Positions 1 through 7,799 of a stretch of DNA of 26,366 nt are shown here, in pieces. This stretch comes from CAHJXF01 sp038240015 (GTDB taxonomy: Bacteria > Pseudomonadota > Gammaproteobacteria > Burkholderiales > Burkholderiaceae_D): assembly GCA_038240015.1 (NCBI GenBank), contig JBBSEF010000041.1:1-26366 (forward strand). Direction: 5' to 3'. The stretch's first letter is position 1, and every line of letters starts with the position of its first letter. The notes beneath the pieces are model-generated. The model was not told the origin of the DNA and made no database searches. It saw only the letters and a list, made by a program, of their open reading frames with translations. The position numbers and the translations under genes are program-made.

Positions 1-1
1 C

Positions 2-1040
2 GCACAAGGGGGCGAGACGCGCTACGACGTCGGTTTCATGCAAAGCGGCATCGGTACGGTCGAGCAAGCGCCGAATCTGGAAACCATCGCCGGCATCTAC
101 TACGAACCCGTGTGGTTGTTCTCATCGCGCATCGATATGCTGGAGCGCCTCTCGGATCTGAAAGGCAAGCGCATCAGCGTTGGCATTCCCGGCAGCGGAT
201 CGCGCCGTCTGTCGCTGCAGATTCTCGCAGCCGCGGGCGTCAACGACGGCAACGCGACCCTCATCGAATCGTCCGGACCCGATGCAGTGAAGGGATTGCA
301 GAACGGAACGATCGACATCGCCTTCTTGATCGGCGCCCCCGAATCGCCGTTCATCCGTTCGCTGTTTCAAAGTTCGTTGCAGATCGTCAGCGTCGCGCAG
401 TCGGAAGCGATCTCGCGCTATTTCCCGACGCTCACGCCGCTTGTGCTTCCGCAAGGCGCCATCGATCTGGCGGGCGACAAACCTTCACATGATGTGAAGC
501 TCGTGGCCGGCACATCGAATGCTGGTTGCGCGCGATGATCTACATCCTGCACTGGTCTATCTCCTTCTCGAAGCGGCGTCCGAAGTGCATGGCGGGCCGG
601 GCCTGTTTCAGCAGCGCGGCGATTTTCCATCGGCCAAGGTGCAGGACTTTCCGATTTCCGAACAAGCGTTGCGCTGGTTCAAGTCGGGCCGCCCGTTTCT
701 GCAACGCTACTTGCCCTTCTGGCTCGCAAATCTGTTCGAGCGCCTGCTCGTCATCATCGTGCCGATCATCGCGCTGGCGATTCCGTTGATGCGCATCGTG
801 CCCGCGCTCTATCGTTGGCGCGTGCGATCGAAAGTGTTTCGCTGGTACGGTGAAGTGAAGTCGATCGAGGCGCTCGCGCTCGACGGTCATGGCGACGAAG
901 GCGTCAAGCGCGAGCAGGCCAAGCGGCTCGACACAATCGAACATGCGGTAGGCGAACTCAAGATTCCGCTCTCGTTCTATCACGAGGTCCACCTGCTGCG
1001 CGCCCACATCGACATGGTGAGAAGGCATCTCGGGGCATAA
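2..1040 (+). pseudogene. TAXI-family TRAP transporter solute-binding receptor, 5' truncated by window edge and frameshifted
   Basis: This is the periplasmic substrate-binding subunit type of TAXI TRAP transporters. The reading frame is already open at base 2 and gives ETRYDVGFMQSGIGTVEQ followed by an IAGIYYEPVWLF stretch, which is typical of the family, so the start lies upstream of the window. The frame ends at 538, but the homologous protein clearly continues in the next frame from about 519 (LVARDDLHPALVYLLLEAA). Removing one A near 517-519 would restore a single protein. After the receptor fold comes a hydrophobic segment (LLVIIVPIIALAIPL, about bases 740-790) and a basic cytoplasmic-looking tail ending at 1040. 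C-terminal membrane anchors of this kind occur in TAXI proteins. The shift is either a real inactivating mutation or a one-base sequence error; the tail has no further damage, so error or recent loss is more likely than old decay. Confidence 0.8.
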
Positions 1041-1077
1041 TCGCGCTCCTGCAATTCACCCGCCTGACAAAAAAATC

Positions 1078-2182
1078 ATGGAAGCCGAACGCCTCAATCT
1101 GATCGCCGCGTCGCTCGCCGATCTGCGCACCCGCGCAGACGAGGCGCGGAGGTATCTTTGACTTCGATGCCAAAGCCAATCGACTGAACGAAGTCAACAA
1201 CGCGCTCGAAGACCCCAAGGTCTGGGACGACGCCAAGCGCGCGCAAGACCTCGGCCGCGAGAAGAAGTCGCTCGAGGATGTCGTCGCGACGCTGACCAAA
1301 CTCGATACCGACCTGACCGACTCATCCGATTTGTTCGCGATGGCGAAAGAGGAAGGCGACGACGCGACCTTGATCGCGGTCGAGTCCGACACGGCCGCGT
1401 TGAAGAAGATCGTCGACGCGATGGAGTTTCGTCGCATGTTCGCCAACGAGGCCGACAAGTTCAATTGCTTCCTCGACATTCAGGCGGGCGCGGGCGGTAC
1501 CGAAGCGCAGGACTGGGCGCAGATGCTCGAGCGTCAATATCTGAAGTACGCTGAGCGCAAAGGCTTCACAGCCTCCTTGCTTGAGGAATCCGAAGGCGAG
1601 ACCGCGGGCATCAAGAGCGCCACCCTCAAGATCGAAGGCGATTACGCCTACGGCTATCTGCGCACCGAGACCGGCGTGCATCGGCTCGTGCGCAAGAGTC
1701 CGTTCGATTCCGCCGGCGGGCGACACACCTCGTTCGCAAGCGTGTTCGTCTATCCCGAAGTCGACGACTCGATCGAGGTCGAGATCAATCCCGCGGATCT
1801 GCGCGTCGACACGTTTCGCGCCTCGGGCGCGGGCGGCCAGCACATCAACAAGACCGACTCGGCGATTCGCATCACGCATATTCCAAGCGGCATCGTCGTG
1901 CAATGTCAGAACGATCGCAGCCAGCACCGCAACCGCGCCGAAGCGATGGCGATGCTGAAGTCGAAGCTCTACGAAGCCGAGTTGCGTAAGCGCCAGGTCG
2001 AGCAGGACAAGCTCGAAGCGTCGAAGACCGACGTCGGTTGGGGGCATCAGATCCGCTCGTACGTGCTCGATCAATCGCGCATCAAGGATCTGCGCACCAA
2101 CGTCGAGACCGGCAATACGCAAAAGGTGCTCGACGGCGATCTCGATCAATTCATCGAGGCGAGTTTGAAGCAGGGGGTGTGA
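1078..2182 (+). CDS. prfB: Peptide chain release factor 2 (RF2), made by programmed +1 frameshift
   Basis: RF2 reads UGA and UAA stop codons and triggers hydrolysis of peptidyl-tRNA on the ribosome. The frame starts at ATG 1078 (MEAERLNLIAASLADLR) and meets TGA at 1159 after 27 codons. A +1 slip on CTT continues from GAC at 1160 to the stop at 2182, giving about 367 residues, close to the 365 of E. coli RF2. The stop-recognition motif SPF is at residues 207-209 in KSPFDSAGG, and the catalytic GGQ is at 252-254 in SGAGGQHINK. No good Shine-Dalgarno precedes the ATG. A CATAAT box at 1035-1040 could be a -10 element, but no clear -35 accompanies it. The next gene starts 24 bp downstream on the same strand. 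In many Betaproteobacteria prfB is directly followed by lysS; here about 6.4 kb separates them. Confidence 0.97.
1147..1161 (+). promoter_or_regulatory. RF2 autoregulatory +1 frameshift site
   Basis: The sequence CTTTGAC places a TGA in the zero frame at 1159-1161 immediately after the slippery CTT at 1156-1158. An internal Shine-Dalgarno-like GGAGG lies three bases upstream of the CTT. This is the standard RF2 recoding arrangement: when RF2 is scarce the ribosome stalls at UGA and slips to read GAC, making more RF2. The frame downstream (DFDAKANRLNEV) matches RF2 and has no stop until 2182, confirming the shift. Confidence 0.95.
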
Positions 2183-2206
2183 CGTGGCGATCGCGCGGGA
2201 GGTGCA

Positions 2207-2641
2207 ATGAACGCCAAACTCGGCGCGGCTTTGGCGATCGCTCTGGTGGGGCAAGTGCTCTACCACGTCTGCCAGAAAGCGGTAGCGCCGGGCGTGAATC
2301 CCATCGTCGCGCTGGTTGCCTTCTACCTCGTCGCCGGATTGGCGAGCTTGCCACTGTTGATCGCATTCCCGATCGAAGGGGGTCTGTCGAAACAGCTCTC
2401 GCAGATGAACTGGGCGATCGTGGGGGTGGGAGTCGCGATCGTGCTGATCGAGATCGGCTTTCTGCTCGCTTATCGAGTCGGCGGGCAATTGTCGTCGGTG
2501 TTCGTGCTGACCAGCGCTTCGGTCGCTTGCGCGTTGCTGGTGATCGGTCTGGTCGTGTACCGCGAGTCGATGTCAGCGAGCAAGGTCATCGGGATCGCGC
2601 TGGCGCTGGCGGGCATTTTTCTGGTTTCAAGGAGTCGATGA
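2207..2641 (+). CDS. Small EamA/DMT-like membrane protein
   Basis: A 144-residue, almost wholly hydrophobic protein with four predicted membrane helices, roughly residues 5-22, 31-54, 68-92 and 94-140 with a short break near YRESMSASK. The pattern, ending in IGIALALAGIFLVS, resembles a half-size (five-helix or fewer) EamA unit or an SMR-like exporter subunit of the drug/metabolite transporter superfamily. Such proteins generally act as dimers in the inner membrane. The substrate cannot be told. The start ATG is preceded by GGGAGGT at about 2198-2204 with good spacing. The stop TGA overlaps the following SDR start (ATGATGA), so the two genes are translationally coupled and probably form an operon, perhaps as readthrough from prfB 24 bp upstream. 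Confidence 0.75.
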   Translation: MNAKLGAALAIALVGQVLYHVCQKAVAPGVNPIVALVAFYLVAGLASLPLLIAFPIEGGLSKQLSQMNWAIVGVGVAIVLIEIGFLLAYRVGGQLSSVFVLTSASVACALLVIGLVVYRESMSASKVIGIALALAGIFLVSRSR

Positions 2642-3402
2642 TGAACGTCGTCATTCTCACGGGCGCTTCGCGCGGCCTCGGCGCGGCGATGGCCGCGCGG
2701 CTTATCGCGCCCGATTGCCAACTGATCTGCATCTCGCGCTCTCCCAACGACGCGCTCGCAATCATGGCGAGAGAAAAGGGGGCGGCGCTCGATTGGTATC
2801 TGCAGGATCTCGCCGAAGTCGAAGCCACCGATCGCCTCGCGCAGTCGATCTGCCGCTCGATGCCGCGCGACGCATCGCGCTACGTGTTGATCAACAACGC
2901 CGCGTTGATCGAGCCGGTGGGCGCAGCAGCGACCCTGGCTGCTGCGCAAGTTGCCGCTGCTTTGAACGCCAATCTCGCAGCGGCGATCGTCTTGATGACG
3001 CGCTTTCTCGCAGCAACCGATGACCTCGATGCCGACCGGCGCATCCTGAACATTTCATCGGGTTCGGGTCGCCGGCCGATGGATGGCAACGGCGTCTATT
3101 CCGCGACCAAGGCGGGGCTCGACATGTTCACGCGCTGCGTGAAACTGGAACAGCAAGTGGAGCAGCAAAAAGGACGGCGTGCCGCGCGCATCGTTTCGCT
3201 TGCACCCGGCGTGATCGACACGGACATGCAGGTGCATGCGCGCAGCCGCGATCCCGAACTTTTTCCGCAGACGCGTTACTTCGCGCAGATGAAAAACGAG
3301 GGCATGCTTGTTGCGCCCGACGAAGCAGCGAGAAAAATCCTGGGCTATCTTGATCGCGATGACTTCGGTGCGACCGAGATCGACGATATTCGCAGTTGTT
3401 GA
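2641..3402 (+). CDS. SDR-family NAD(P)-dependent oxidoreductase (sepiapterin/benzil-reductase-like)
   Basis: A classical short-chain dehydrogenase of 253 residues. The cofactor motif TGASRGLG is at residues 7-14, NNAA at 85-88, the catalytic Ser at about 140 (NISSGSG), and the YSATK active-site motif has Tyr153 and Lys157; APGVID follows. The basic residues after the first strand (CISRS) suggest NADP. The closest familiar architecture is the sepiapterin-reductase/YueD-type group, but the substrate is not determinable. Two adjacent ATGs occur at 2638 and 2641. AAGGAG at 2629-2634 gives better spacing to 2641, so that start was chosen. It overlaps the stop of the preceding membrane protein gene. 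The first palindromic element begins only 7 bp after the stop codon. Confidence 0.88.
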   Translation: MNVVILTGASRGLGAAMAARLIAPDCQLICISRSPNDALAIMAREKGAALDWYLQDLAEVEATDRLAQSICRSMPRDASRYVLINNAALIEPVGAAATLAAAQVAAALNANLAAAIVLMTRFLAATDDLDADRRILNISSGSGRRPMDGNGVYSATKAGLDMFTRCVKLEQQVEQQKGRRAARIVSLAPGVIDTDMQVHARSRDPELFPQTRYFAQMKNEGMLVAPDEAARKILGYLDRDDFGATEIDDIRSC

Positions 3403-3409
3403 AAGCGCT

Positions 3410-3436
3410 TGCGCCACAATTCGATCTTGTGACACA
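3410..3436 (+). repeat. 27-bp palindromic element, copy A
   Basis: Left arm TGCGCCACA (3410-3418), 9-bp spacer, right arm TGTGACACA (3428-3436), followed by TT. Seven of nine arm positions pair. It is one of four same-orientation copies in the window, all with a 9-9-9 layout and an identical right arm. Copy A lies between the SDR stop and a truncated copD tail, whose similarity starts directly downstream. Confidence 0.75.
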
Positions 3437-3441
3437 TTGCG

Positions 3442-3682
3442 AGGCACTACGGCCGATTGCTGCTGATCAAGCTCTTCCTGTTTGGTGTCATGTTCGCGCT
3501 TGCGGCATCCAAATCGATTGAGCGTGAGACCGTTGCTGACGGCAACCACCGCCACCACGACGGAACGCGCCGCAGCCGCGTTTCGCCTTCGTCGCAATAC
3601 GCTCATTGAAAGCGCGTTGGGCTTGGTCATTCTGGGTGTCGTCGGTGCGCTTGGCATCACGGTGCCTGCGATGCATGGCTGA
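3442..3682 (+). pseudogene. C-terminal relic of a CopD-family copper-resistance membrane protein, frameshifted
   Basis: Directly after palindrome A one frame reads HYGRLLLIKLFLFGVMFALAAS, and from about 3510 another frame reads NRLSVRPLLTATTATTT, then a membrane segment SALGLVILGVVGALGITVPAMHG ending at TGA 3680-3682. Together they match the last third of CopD-type proteins (YGRLLLxKL...NRFRLTP...ALGxxVLxxVxALGxxPPAxH) as I know the family. An extra A in the AAA run at 3511-3513 explains the frame change. The first two thirds of the gene are absent and a stop lies in frame at 3430, inside the palindrome, so this is debris and not a functional gene. Identification is from recalled family pattern. 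Confidence 0.6.
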
Positions 3683-3729
3683 CTAATGATTACCGAACGG
3701 TCGAACGACTGGGGGGTGGTCGGAGCTTT

Positions 3730-3756
3730 TGTGTCGCAGATCGAATATGTGACACA
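3730..3756 (+). repeat. 27-bp palindromic element, copy B
   Basis: Left arm TGTGTCGCA (3730-3738), 9-bp spacer, right arm TGTGACACA (3748-3756), then TTGCGGGC and an ATG at 3769. Eight of nine arm positions pair. It separates the copD relic from a minus-strand PIN-toxin relic. Confidence 0.8.
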
Positions 3757-3773
3757 TTGCGGGCACGCATGGT

Positions 3774-3920
3774 TTACGGCGCTTCGGCGTCCAGCAAGGT
3801 GACGAGCCGCAGGAAGCTGACAAGAACCATCGGCGTGAGCGTGAACGCGGCCCCGGCCGCAGCGCCTGCGAGAGCTTCGTCGAGCCACGCGCGGGCCACG
3901 ATGTGATGTGGGTGATGCCG
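3774..3920 (-). pseudogene. Fragment of a VapC-like PIN-domain toxin
   Basis: The minus strand encodes HHPHHIVARAWLDEALAG, then FTLTPMVLVSFLRLVT, ending at TAA (3774-3776). This matches the early-middle part of VapC PIN proteins, where HHAxARAWLExxLAG is followed by a hydrophobic strand and a LxFLRLxT helix. Neither the N-terminal catalytic Asp segment nor the C-terminal half of the PIN fold is present. The similarity stops within about 20 bp of palindrome B. It is therefore a decayed toxin fragment, unrelated in sequence to the intact PIN toxin at 8133. The identification rests on a short stretch and could be wrong. Confidence 0.45.
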
Positions 3921-4021
3921 TAATCGCAGATTTCTGCACGGAGCTACCGACAGTCACTTCATTGCCGGCCCGCTGGCGCTCGCTGCATCCTCTCGTCTCG
4001 AAGCCAACGCCGCCGACAGGT

Positions 4022-5215
4022 CTAACGACTCGCTGCACCAAGTGCGCGCTGCGCGAGGAAGAAGCGAACCATTTCCGCGGACGCGTCCGGTCCCTTGCTG
4101 TCCGTGTACGACCCGCTGGCGTCGCCACCCGACCAGGCATGCCCGGCGCCCTCCAGCATCCATGACTCGATCAAGGCGCGCCCGGCGCTATCGGAATGCA
4201 CCGTGCGACGGTAGCCCCGACCGCGAGGCGAATGACCCATTTCCATGGTTGCGTGTAAATCGGGTTCATCGGCTTCTGCCACGAACGCATTGCCGGCCTG
4301 CCGAATGATTTCCGCGCCATTGCTCTGGTTGACGGTCTGATCGCGGTCGCCATGAAACACGATGGTCGGCACAAACTGCCTGACCTTCTTCGATCCAACT
4401 GCGCCGAGCGGTATCGAAGTGTCATGCGTCGCGTGGCGGCCTCCGCTCATTGCGGCGAACGCGCTGGGCATGTCGTGAGCGGCGCCGAAGGGCAGGCCGG
4501 AATGCGCGCCGACACCTGCGTACAGCTCCGGATAGGTTTCGCCGAGGATCACGGCCATGGCAGCGCCTGCCGAGAGACCGGCCACGAAGATGCGGCTTGG
4601 GTCGACGGAATAGTTCGCGACGATCTCTTGCGTGATGCCGGCGATCAGCGACGGCTCTCCGCTATCGCGCAACTGATCGAGGGACTTGAACCAATTCCAG
4701 CATTTCGATCCGTTGGCGTTCACCGCCTGCTGTGGATACGCCACCAGGAAGCCGTGCTGCTCCGCCAGCCGATTCATCCGGGTCCCGACCGCGAAGTCGT
4801 CCGCCGACTGCGTGCAGCCATGCAGCATCACGATCAAGGGCATGGCCGCGCCCGATGTACGCGAAGGGACATAGAGCTTGTACGTTCGCGCTCCGGCGTG
4901 ATTGCTGAATTTTCGCGTCATGAATTGTCCCGATTCGTCGGGCGCATTCGGAACGCTGGAAACGTACGCAATCGCAGCCGGCTCCGGCGTGCCTCCGACT
5001 TCACGGGCCACCACGTCGATGACCGAATCGTCAGCGCTAGCTGTCGATCCGGCATGCATGCCCACCGATGCAAGTGCCTGTCGGATGGTTTCGGTAACGC
5101 CGTGCATCGGGCCGGTCCTGGTGTGCAATCCGGCGGCAGCGAGCGCGTTCTCTATCGTCGTGGTGATGGTATCGGCATGAAACGGCGGTGCTTGAAACGG
5201 GAAACGATGATTCAT
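4022..5215 (-). CDS. PHB-depolymerase-family esterase (type 1 fold)
   Basis: An alpha/beta-hydrolase of 397 residues in the short-chain poly(3-hydroxybutyrate) depolymerase/esterase family. The oxyanion motif LHGCTQ is at about 131-136, the lipase box GLSAG at 213-217 (nucleophile Ser215), the acid in FHGDRDQTVN (Asp290 or Asp292), and the catalytic His359 in EGAGHAWSGG. KSLDQLRDSGEPSLI is also typical. The first 100 residues are hydrophilic with no signal peptide, so it may be intracellular, which is unusual for depolymerases of this fold. Substrate may be PHB oligomers or another ester such as a feruloyl ester. The start ATG 5215 (MNHRFPFQAPPF) was chosen over longer in-frame options because those would overlap the RHH gene ending 28 bp upstream. 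With that gene it forms a two-gene minus-strand operon. Confidence 0.88.
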   Translation of the reverse strand: MNHRFPFQAPPFHADTITTTIENALAAAGLHTRTGPMHGVTETIRQALASVGMHAGSTASADDSVIDVVAREVGGTPEPAAIAYVSSVPNAPDESGQFMTRKFSNHAGARTYKLYVPSRTSGAAMPLIVMLHGCTQSADDFAVGTRMNRLAEQHGFLVAYPQQAVNANGSKCWNWFKSLDQLRDSGEPSLIAGITQEIVANYSVDPSRIFVAGLSAGAAMAVILGETYPELYAGVGAHSGLPFGAAHDMPSAFAAMSGGRHATHDTSIPLGAVGSKKVRQFVPTIVFHGDRDQTVNQSNGAEIIRQAGNAFVAEADEPDLHATMEMGHSPRGRGYRRTVHSDSAGRALIESWMLEGAGHAWSGGDASGSYTDSKGPDASAEMVRFFLAQRALGAASR

Positions 5216-5243
5216 CGAGTGACTTTCGGCAAGTGAGTTGTAT

Positions 5244-5672
5244 TCAGGAAATGCGATCGGCGAGCGCCCGCCGGACCTCGGCGCTGGCGTGGAAAGCGCC
5301 GAGAACGGAAACCGATTCGATCGTGGCGCGGGCAAGTTTTGGAGAGACGTCGGCCGCGATTCGCGCCAGCCCGACCACCTGGATCTGCAATCGCTGCCCC
5401 GCAGCCAGCAGTCGCTCGAGCTCGTCCTTGCCCACGTCCAGGAGACCCACGGTCAAGACGCGTCGCGCGACGGTCTGCTTGACGATGTCGGCGTGCTGAA
5501 CCAGTTGATTGCGCACTGCCGTGCGGACGAGGTCGCTGCGATTCGAGTAGAAGCCCTCCTGCACCAACAAGTCGATCTGGCCCAGATCGACGACCCCCAG
5601 GTTGATGGTCACCTTCTCGGTTTCGCCGGCGCGCTGCCGGAATTCTGCAGGGTTTCTGCGCATTCTTGCCAT
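5244..5672 (-). CDS. CopG/RHH-type transcriptional regulator
   Basis: A protein of about 142 residues. After a basic N-terminus (MARMRRNPAEFRQRAGE) comes a ribbon-helix-helix DNA-binding unit: beta strand EKVTINLGVVDL, then QIDLLVQEGFYSNRSDLVRTAVRNQL, with the GFYSNRSDLVR helix-turn-helix typical of CopG/NikR proteins. The C-terminal 80 residues (VGLLDVGKDELERLLAAGQRLQIQ...) resemble no family I can name and may be an oligomerisation or ligand domain. It lies immediately upstream of the esterase gene in the same direction, so it likely regulates that operon and itself. The start is uncertain: ATG 5699 would add nine residues, ATG 5672 is preferred because a 25-bp palindrome ends there, and ATG 5663 is also possible. 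Confidence 0.8.
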   Translation of the reverse strand: MARMRRNPAEFRQRAGETEKVTINLGVVDLGQIDLLVQEGFYSNRSDLVRTAVRNQLVQHADIVKQTVARRVLTVGLLDVGKDELERLLAAGQRLQIQVVGLARIAADVSPKLARATIESVSVLGAFHASAEVRRALADRIS

Positions 5673-5694
5673 CCGAATGGATTCCAATTGGATG
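5670..5694. promoter_or_regulatory. 25-bp imperfect palindrome at the RHH gene start, candidate autoregulatory operator
   Basis: The stretch begins CATCCGAATGG and ends CCAATTGGATG around a central base. Ten of twelve arm pairs are complementary. It covers the ATG at 5672, just downstream of an AT-rich stretch (about 5700-5728, including AATTTGTAAATT, itself a 5-2-5 inverted repeat) that probably holds the promoter on the minus strand. RHH regulators bind symmetric sites as paired dimers, so an autoregulatory operator is a reasonable inference. Confidence 0.45.
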
Positions 5695-5762
5695 GTCATT
5701 GGAGCATAAATGAGATAATTTGTAAATTGCGTCGACGAATTCGGCCGGGTGGGTGGATCACT

Positions 5763-5789
5763 TGTGCCACAAATCGTATGTGTGACACA
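5763..5789 (+). repeat. 27-bp palindromic element, copy C
   Basis: Left arm TGTGCCACA (5763-5771), 9-bp spacer, right arm TGTGACACA (5781-5789), followed by TTCGGAGC. Eight of nine arm positions pair. It lies between the RHH-esterase operon and the 3' end of the amidase gene. The 115 bp between it and the amidase stop contain no gene I can support. Confidence 0.8.
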
Positions 5790-5904
5790 TTCGGAGCAAG
5801 GCGTGGTTACATCCGGCCTCCCGCCTGATGGGCTCGAACATCGCGAGCTCGTAGTCGTACGATGGCGGCGCGCCGGCGCTCGGCGCAGCAACGAGACCTC
5901 GGCG

Positions 5905-7353
5905 TCAGTCGAAGCCCGGCGGCGCCCGGAAGGCAAATCCCATCCGTTCCAACCGCTGCGCCAGGCCGATGGTGCGTAGGTCACCGTAGGCAGGGCCGAT
6001 GATCTGCAGCCCGATCGGCAGACCATCGGGTCCCGGTCCCGCGGGAATCACCGTCGCCGGCAGGTACGACACGCCCGGCAGCCCGGCCCAGAAGGTCTGC
6101 ATGAAGTAGGGGTATGCGGTGCCGTCGATCGCGATCGTGCGTTCGCCCAGCGCGCGGTGGTCGTGCGCGAACGCCGTCGTCGGCATGATGGGCGCGAGCA
6201 CGAAGTCCCACTGCTCGAAGAAGCGCTGCCAGGCCCAGCGCAGCCTGGTGCGGCCTTCGTTGGCGCGCCCCCAGTCGCGCGCACGCATGGTTTGCGCGCG
6301 CAGGGTTTGCGCCGCATCGCCCTGGTTTTGCGGATCGAGTGCATTGGCGGCAGCGACGAGTCGAGCGAACTCGTCGTCGCCGAAGCGCGCCGCCATGGCC
6401 GACATCAGCAGGGCCCAGAACAGCCGGTGGCTGTGCTCGCTGGCAAATGCCGGCCGCGCCTCGCAGTCGACCGTCGCACCCTGCGCGGCCAGTGCCGCAG
6501 CCACGGCGTCGACCTTGGCCGCGACGGCCGCGGAGACCGGGCACATCGGGTCGGTCTTCCACACCGCGATGCGCAGCGTGCGCGTCGCGCCATCCAGGCG
6601 TGGTAGGTGCAGGCCCATGCCTGCCGCCTCGAGCTTGTCGGGGCCCGCCATCAGGTTCACCGCCAGTTCGAGGTCGTCGGCGGATCGGGCCAGAGGACCG
6701 ATCACCGAAATGTCGGTCGGCGTCAGGATGCCGGCCAGCGCATGGCCGCGCATCGGCAGCAGGTTCCAGGTCGGCTTGTGGCCGAACACGCCGCAGTAAT
6801 GCGCCGGGTTGCGGATCGAGCCGCCGATGTCGCTGCCGATCTCCAGGCCGGTGAAGCCTGCCGCGAGCGACGCCGCCGATCCACCGGACGACCCGCCCGG
6901 CGTGCGGCCGCTGTCCCAGGGGTTGCCGGTGGTGCCGCAGATCTCGTTGTAGCTCTGGAAGTCGGCCAGGCGGATCGGGACGTTGGTCTTGCCGAATACG
7001 TTGGCACCGGCTGCGGCCAGGCGTTGCACGGCCAGCGCATCCTCGTCAGCGACCTTGCCGCGCAGTTCCGGGATGCCCCAGTGGGTCGGCGCGCCGGCCA
7101 GGTCGTAACTCTCCTTGATCGTCATTGGCAGCCCGTGCAGCGGCCCGATCGGCTCTCCTCGGATGCGCGCTGCGTCGGCCGCATCGGCGCGCGTACGAGC
7201 GGCGTCCCGGTCCTGCCAGATCACCGCGTTGAGCGCGGGGTTGAAGCGGTCGATGCGGGCCAGATAATGCTCGAGCAACTCGCGCGCGCCGATGCGTCCG
7301 TTGCGTAGCAGTTGTGCCAGCGCCGTAGCGGACTGGAAGTGGGGGGCGGTCAT
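5905..7353 (-). CDS. Amidase-signature family enzyme
   Basis: A full-length amidase (AS family) of 482 residues hydrolysing an amide of unknown identity. The Ser-cisSer-Lys triad is visible: Lys80 in LPMTIKESYDLAG, cis-Ser155 in TPGGSSGGSAASLA, and nucleophile Ser179 in SDIGGSIRNPAHYCG. PMTIKESYDLAGAPTHWG and the C-terminal LPATVIPAGPGPDGLPIGLQ are typical. There are no GatA partners (gatB, gatC) nearby, so it is not an aminoacyl-tRNA amidotransferase. Start ATG 7353 has AGGAGA 8 bp upstream on the minus strand. Leucine and alanine codons are mostly CTG and GCC, whereas neighbours mix CTC/TTG and use GCG heavily, which suggests acquisition from another genome. It is a single gene flanked by palindromes C and D. 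Confidence 0.9.
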   Translation of the reverse strand: MTAPHFQSATALAQLLRNGRIGARELLEHYLARIDRFNPALNAVIWQDRDAARTRADAADAARIRGEPIGPLHGLPMTIKESYDLAGAPTHWGIPELRGKVADEDALAVQRLAAAGANVFGKTNVPIRLADFQSYNEICGTTGNPWDSGRTPGGSSGGSAASLAAGFTGLEIGSDIGGSIRNPAHYCGVFGHKPTWNLLPMRGHALAGILTPTDISVIGPLARSADDLELAVNLMAGPDKLEAAGMGLHLPRLDGATRTLRIAVWKTDPMCPVSAAVAAKVDAVAAALAAQGATVDCEARPAFASEHSHRLFWALLMSAMAARFGDDEFARLVAAANALDPQNQGDAAQTLRAQTMRARDWGRANEGRTRLRWAWQRFFEQWDFVLAPIMPTTAFAHDHRALGERTIAIDGTAYPYFMQTFWAGLPGVSYLPATVIPAGPGPDGLPIGLQIIGPAYGDLRTIGLAQRLERMGFAFRAPPGFD

Positions 7354-7799
7354 CGGCTGGGTCTCCTGGCGTGGTTAGGCATCGGGTGGCGCGCATAGGG
7401 ATTTGAAAGGCCATCCTACCGCCCTGTGCGCTCTGTCAGCGACGCGATTGGCGGTCTTTGCGGTCCGGCAATGCCCGTAGAGCCCGCCAAGGCCGAACGA
7501 CATCTGCCGGAAAACGCCGTCCTGAGCGGGTTTACCGTGAAGCTTGGCCCGGGCGCCGTCGTCTGGCCGGTGTGGCGCGCGGCCGGAGCCCGCCACCGCA
7601 ATTCGGGCGGTGCTAGAGGTCGATCTCAAAGACCCGATTGAACAACCGGGCCCCGGCGAGACGCCGTACAGCCGCGCTTCGCCAGCACCCGCTCCTGGCC
7701 GGAAGCGGCTACTCGGGTCAGTGGCATTGTTCGGCCTATCGTCGGCATTCATACCGAGACGCTGCTGAACGCACGAACAACTGGCCCGGTCAGTTAGCG
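7354..7799. other. Intergenic stretch of 446 bp without a supportable gene
   Basis: Open frames exist on both strands (for example minus 7375-7752), but their products are rich in Arg, Ser, Pro and Gly with no recognisable fold, and no Shine-Dalgarno fits them. The stretch carries the amidase upstream region at its left end and palindrome D at its right end. It may be cargo debris or a non-coding repeat; I cannot identify it. Confidence 0.5.

Noticed and set aside
3055..4140. A 361-codon minus-strand frame across the SDR end and relic region
   Set aside because: It runs through two palindromes, the copD relic and the SDR gene on the other strand; the product is low-complexity and has no domain pattern.
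5790..5904. Small gene between palindrome C and the amidase stop
   Set aside because: Frames on either strand are short and no family pattern was recognised.
7375..7752. A 125-codon minus-strand gene upstream of the amidase
   Set aside because: No ribosome binding site, no recognisable domain, and overlapping frames of similar length exist on both strands.
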